A program made the position numbers and the translations under genes. A stretch of 15,488 nucleotides of DNA, taken from Thermotoga sp. GTDB taxonomy: Bacteria; Thermotogota; Thermotogae; B21-G9. Under the pieces are notes generated by a model. That model worked only from the letters and a program-made list of their open reading frames with translations. It was not told the origin of the DNA and did not search any database. Shown here piece by piece: positions 13,458 to 15,488 of the stretch (its first letter is position 1; every line of letters starts with the position of its first letter). The stretch lies in NCBI GenBank assembly GCA_003641545.1, contig QNAU01000004.1, positions 1 to 15,488 on the forward strand, read 5' to 3'.

Positions 13458-14127
13458 TGTGAGGGATGTGTTGAGGAGAATAGAAAAATCTGCTCGTAGA
13501 GCTGGGAGGAATCCGAAAGAGGTAACCTTGATCGGGGTGACGAAGACAGTTGATGTTGCACGCATGTTGTCCGCCTTTGAATGTGGGATCACCCATTTTG
13601 GGGAGAACAGGGCGCAGTCCGCACGAAAAAAATGGGAAGAGTTGAAGGATCTTCCCGTAACATGGCACTTCATAGGGAACCTTCAAAGGAACAAGGTGAA
13701 ATACGTGGTGAGATTTTGCGAGTTCATACATTCCGTTGAAAGTCTTGAACTCGCGCGTGAGATAAACAAGAGAGCCGAACAGCTCGGTAAGGTTCAGAAG
13801 ATAATGATAGAGGTCAACATTTCGGGTGAGGAAACCAAGCATGGCATCAAACCTGAAGAGGTTGAAAATTTGGTGATGGAAATCGAGAAACTTCCAAACT
13901 TAAAATTCGTTGGATTGATGACCATGGCACCATTCGTGGAGGATCCGGAGGAAGTCAGATGGATTTTCAGGAAATTGAGAGAACTGCGGGATGATATACT
14001 GAAAAGACATGGATACGATTTTTTACATCTTTCCATGGGTATGACGAATGATTTCGAGGTTGCCGTTGAAGAGGGAGCGACGATGGTCAGAATAGGGACC
14101 GCTATATTTGGACGGAGGGATGAATGA
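13435..14127 (+). CDS. yggS: YggS-family PLP-binding homeostasis protein
   Basis: A 230-residue alanine-racemase-like TIM barrel that holds pyridoxal phosphate and buffers cellular PLP and amino/keto-acid balance; no catalytic reaction is firmly known for the family. K37 in LIGVTKTV is the PLP lysine. HFGENRAQSA, WHFIGNLQRNKVKYV, EETKHGI, GLMTMAPF and LSMGMTNDFEVAVEEGATMV (followed by RIG) are all signature blocks in the usual order. The ATG at 13435 has GGAGGG 9 nt upstream and gives the family's normal N-terminus. It overlaps the lipoate-transferase gene by 23 nt and yggT by 4 nt (ATGA). The yggS-yggT neighbourhood is conserved across many bacteria. Confidence 0.93.
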   Translation: MSISICDNVRDVLRRIEKSARRAGRNPKEVTLIGVTKTVDVARMLSAFECGITHFGENRAQSARKKWEELKDLPVTWHFIGNLQRNKVKYVVRFCEFIHSVESLELAREINKRAEQLGKVQKIMIEVNISGEETKHGIKPEEVENLVMEIEKLPNLKFVGLMTMAPFVEDPEEVRWIFRKLRELRDDILKRHGYDFLHLSMGMTNDFEVAVEEGATMVRIGTAIFGRRDE

Positions 14128-14423
14128 TGTTTATTGTCTCAAATCTACTCTTTGCCATTGCCAAGGTTCTGAGGGTACTCATAAACGTGGAGATAGTGTT
14201 CATAATAATATCCGCAATATTGAGCTGGATACCAACCCTGCGCTACAACCCGATTGCCATGTTCTTCCATGGGATGGCGGATATAGTTTTAAAACCCTTG
14301 AGAAGAATCATACCTCCTATCGGGATGATAGACATAACACCGTTCATAGCGATACTGGTACTGATCTTCCTCGATAGTTTCGTCGTTCAAACCCTATTGG
14401 ACCTTGCTCTTAGGTTGAAATGA
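14124..14423 (+). CDS. yggT: YggT-family small membrane protein
   Basis: A 99-residue hydrophobic protein with two membrane segments (about residues 10-40 and 70-95). The central loop carries the family pattern LSWIPTLRYNPIA, then LKPLRRIIPPIGMIDITPF (roughly residues 31-72). This is a single YggT unit, about half the length of the duplicated E. coli form. The start is ATG 14124, overlapping the yggS stop as ATGA, with GGAGG 5 nt upstream; the adjacent ATG 14127 is also possible. Function is unknown, though homologues are linked with cell-envelope or division processes and osmotic stress. Its last 30 bp overlap the 3' end of the convergent PelG-like gene. Confidence 0.88.
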   Translation: MMFIVSNLLFAIAKVLRVLINVEIVFIIISAILSWIPTLRYNPIAMFFHGMADIVLKPLRRIIPPIGMIDITPFIAILVLIFLDSFVVQTLLDLALRLK

Positions 14424-15488
14424 GTATGAGATGGAACCGTATTTTTCACGCTTGATGTAGCCCCTCGGTATTCCGAGAGGTTGTCTGAGATATTCGATCC
14501 TTATCAAATCCTTCAGCCTTCTCTTGAGCATTTCGTAGGATGTGATGGTTCCGATGAAGAAGGACAGGGTGTATCCGATGCCAGCGGATTTGAAACCGAG
14601 GAATTTGAGTGTGAAAAAAGATATGGTGGTATTCGCCACGAAGACCACGATCACGGAGAACAGAGCCTCTCTCCTGAATTCAAAGTAGAGGAGTATGAGC
14701 AAGATCATCATGAAGAATCCGTTGATCATCGCTCCCGCAAGCCCTGTTCTCAGTATGAATCTCGATATCCCGGATAGTCCCAATCCTTCCACCTCGTTCA
14801 AGAGGATGAAAAAGATCGTGAATATGAACTGAATCTTCATCACCATCTTCAAACTGTGATTCAGTTCCTCCATCATGGCTGAATGTCTCGATTTAATCAC
14901 TGAGAGTGATGCACCTTTGGACAACGTTTCATAGAAATTCCTGTAACTCTTGTAGAATTTGGTTTCTATCACCATGACGAACATGATCATCGTCGGTATT
15001 ATGGTAAGATACGCCAAGAACATGGGAAGGTCATAAACTGGGGAGTATCTGAATCCCTTCGGGTTTTCATAACCATATTGACTGAACCAAACTATGAAAT
15101 CATCCGCCCAGATGGAGAGATAATAGATCCATCCTATGGGATAAAGCTCCCAATATTTCACACTCTCTTTGATCCATTCGAACGATGGGTTGATCTTGAA
15201 ACCGAAGGTTCTACCTATAAAGATGGTGAAAAGGATGAGACAGACAATATCCGCAATCAGAAAGCCAGCTATTCCTCCCCTTCCACCGAATCTTTCTCCA
15301 AGAAGGATCGATAGGAGGACACCTACGGTCCCAAGGAGCAGGTATCCCGAGGTGTAAGCGAAGAGTTTCCTGGTCTCAGCCATGACGATGGATGAGAACC
15401 ACGTCAACCCTATCGAGACGAAGAACCAGATCGAAAGGAGACACAACCATATTCCATGGGGATTGAATATGAAGAACAAGATTGCCGA
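14394..15488 (-). CDS. pelG: PelG-like exopolysaccharide export membrane protein (5' end outside window)
   Basis: At least 364 codons; the frame is open to the window edge, so the N-terminus is missing. It is a polytopic membrane protein with repeated hydrophobic segments. Several blocks resemble PelG, the inner-membrane transporter of Pel-type polysaccharide: SIWADDFIVWFSQYG, YDLPMFLAYLTIIPTMIMFV followed by ETKFYKSYRNFYETL, and IEYLRQP near the end, where PelG proteins normally finish. About 25 extra residues follow that point (GIPRGYIKREKYG... to PKSKVQ). Other parts of a Pel cluster (such as PelF glycosyltransferase) would be expected upstream, beyond 15488. The 3' end overlaps yggT by 30 bp. 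A less likely alternative is another polysaccharide flippase of the same superfamily. Confidence 0.75.
   Translation of the reverse strand, partial: SAILFFIFNPHGIWLCLLSIWFFVSIGLTWFSSIVMAETRKLFAYTSGYLLLGTVGVLLSILLGERFGGRGGIAGFLIADIVCLILFTIFIGRTFGFKINPSFEWIKESVKYWELYPIGWIYYLSIWADDFIVWFSQYGYENPKGFRYSPVYDLPMFLAYLTIIPTMIMFVMVIETKFYKSYRNFYETLSKGASLSVIKSRHSAMMEELNHSLKMVMKIQFIFTIFFILLNEVEGLGLSGISRFILRTGLAGAMINGFFMMILLILLYFEFRREALFSVIVVFVANTTISFFTLKFLGFKSAGIGYTLSFFIGTITSYEMLKRRLKDLIRIEYLRQPLGIPRGYIKREKYGSISYSFQPKSKVQ

Noticed and set aside
14464..14477. CTCGG-TATT-CCGAG hairpin 40 nt past the yggT stop as a terminator.
   Set aside because: The stem is only 5 bp, no T-run follows, and it lies inside the PelG-like coding region (Leu-Gly-Ile-Pro-Arg codons).
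1..15488. CRISPR arrays, tRNA or rRNA genes, insertion sequences, phage genes.
   Set aside because: I saw no regularly spaced repeats, cloverleaf-like segments, transposase or integrase motifs on either strand.

Overview
The window looks like a thermophilic bacterium of the Thermotogota (Thermotoga/Pseudothermotoga-like). This is inferred from moderately AT-rich DNA, Lys/Glu/Ile-rich proteins, strong GGAGG-type Shine-Dalgarno (SD) sites, tightly overlapping genes, and a CUT1 sugar transporter encoded without its ATPase. No rRNA or other definitive marker is present, so the lineage is a judgement, not a proof.

Region 1 (17-11559, all minus strand) is a long sugar-type catabolic operon read from right to left. 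Its order is: ceramidase-like amidohydrolase; Gfo/Idh dehydrogenase; DegT-type PLP aminotransferase; ABC solute-binding protein; two ABC permeases; TIM-barrel isomerase/epimerase; second Gfo/Idh dehydrogenase; GntR (FCD) regulator; second TIM-barrel isomerase/epimerase; NagA-like deacetylase. A textbook -35/-10 pair lies upstream of the first gene (about 11672-11700). A second promoter (about 2862-2890) precedes gntR. Most genes touch or overlap, so they are probably co-expressed. The set suggests import of an acylated, nitrogen-bearing sugar or cyclitol, de-acylation, ketone-forming oxidation by Gfo/Idh enzymes, amino/keto exchange by the PLP enzyme, and isomerisation or elimination by the TIM barrels. 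No glycoside hydrolase, sugar kinase or PTS gene is seen. The substrate is unknown, and the combination does not match a pathway I can name.

Between the binding-protein gene and the first permease gene lies a perfect 12-bp hairpin with a UUCG loop. The only good SD site for the permease is on the far side of this hairpin, so the folded RNA may bring SD and start codon together.

Region 2 (about 11605-11922) is a divergent intergenic stretch of roughly 320 bp. It holds the operon promoter, a GGTATACC palindrome and a short plus-strand reading frame that resembles the tail of a lost gene.

Region 3 (11923-14423, plus strand) is a compact housekeeping operon: rsmG (16S rRNA methyltransferase), a lipoate/octanoate transferase family gene, yggS (PLP homeostasis) and yggT (small membrane protein). 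Region 4 (14394-15488, minus strand, cut by the window edge) is a PelG-like exopolysaccharide membrane protein whose 3' end overlaps that of yggT tail to tail.
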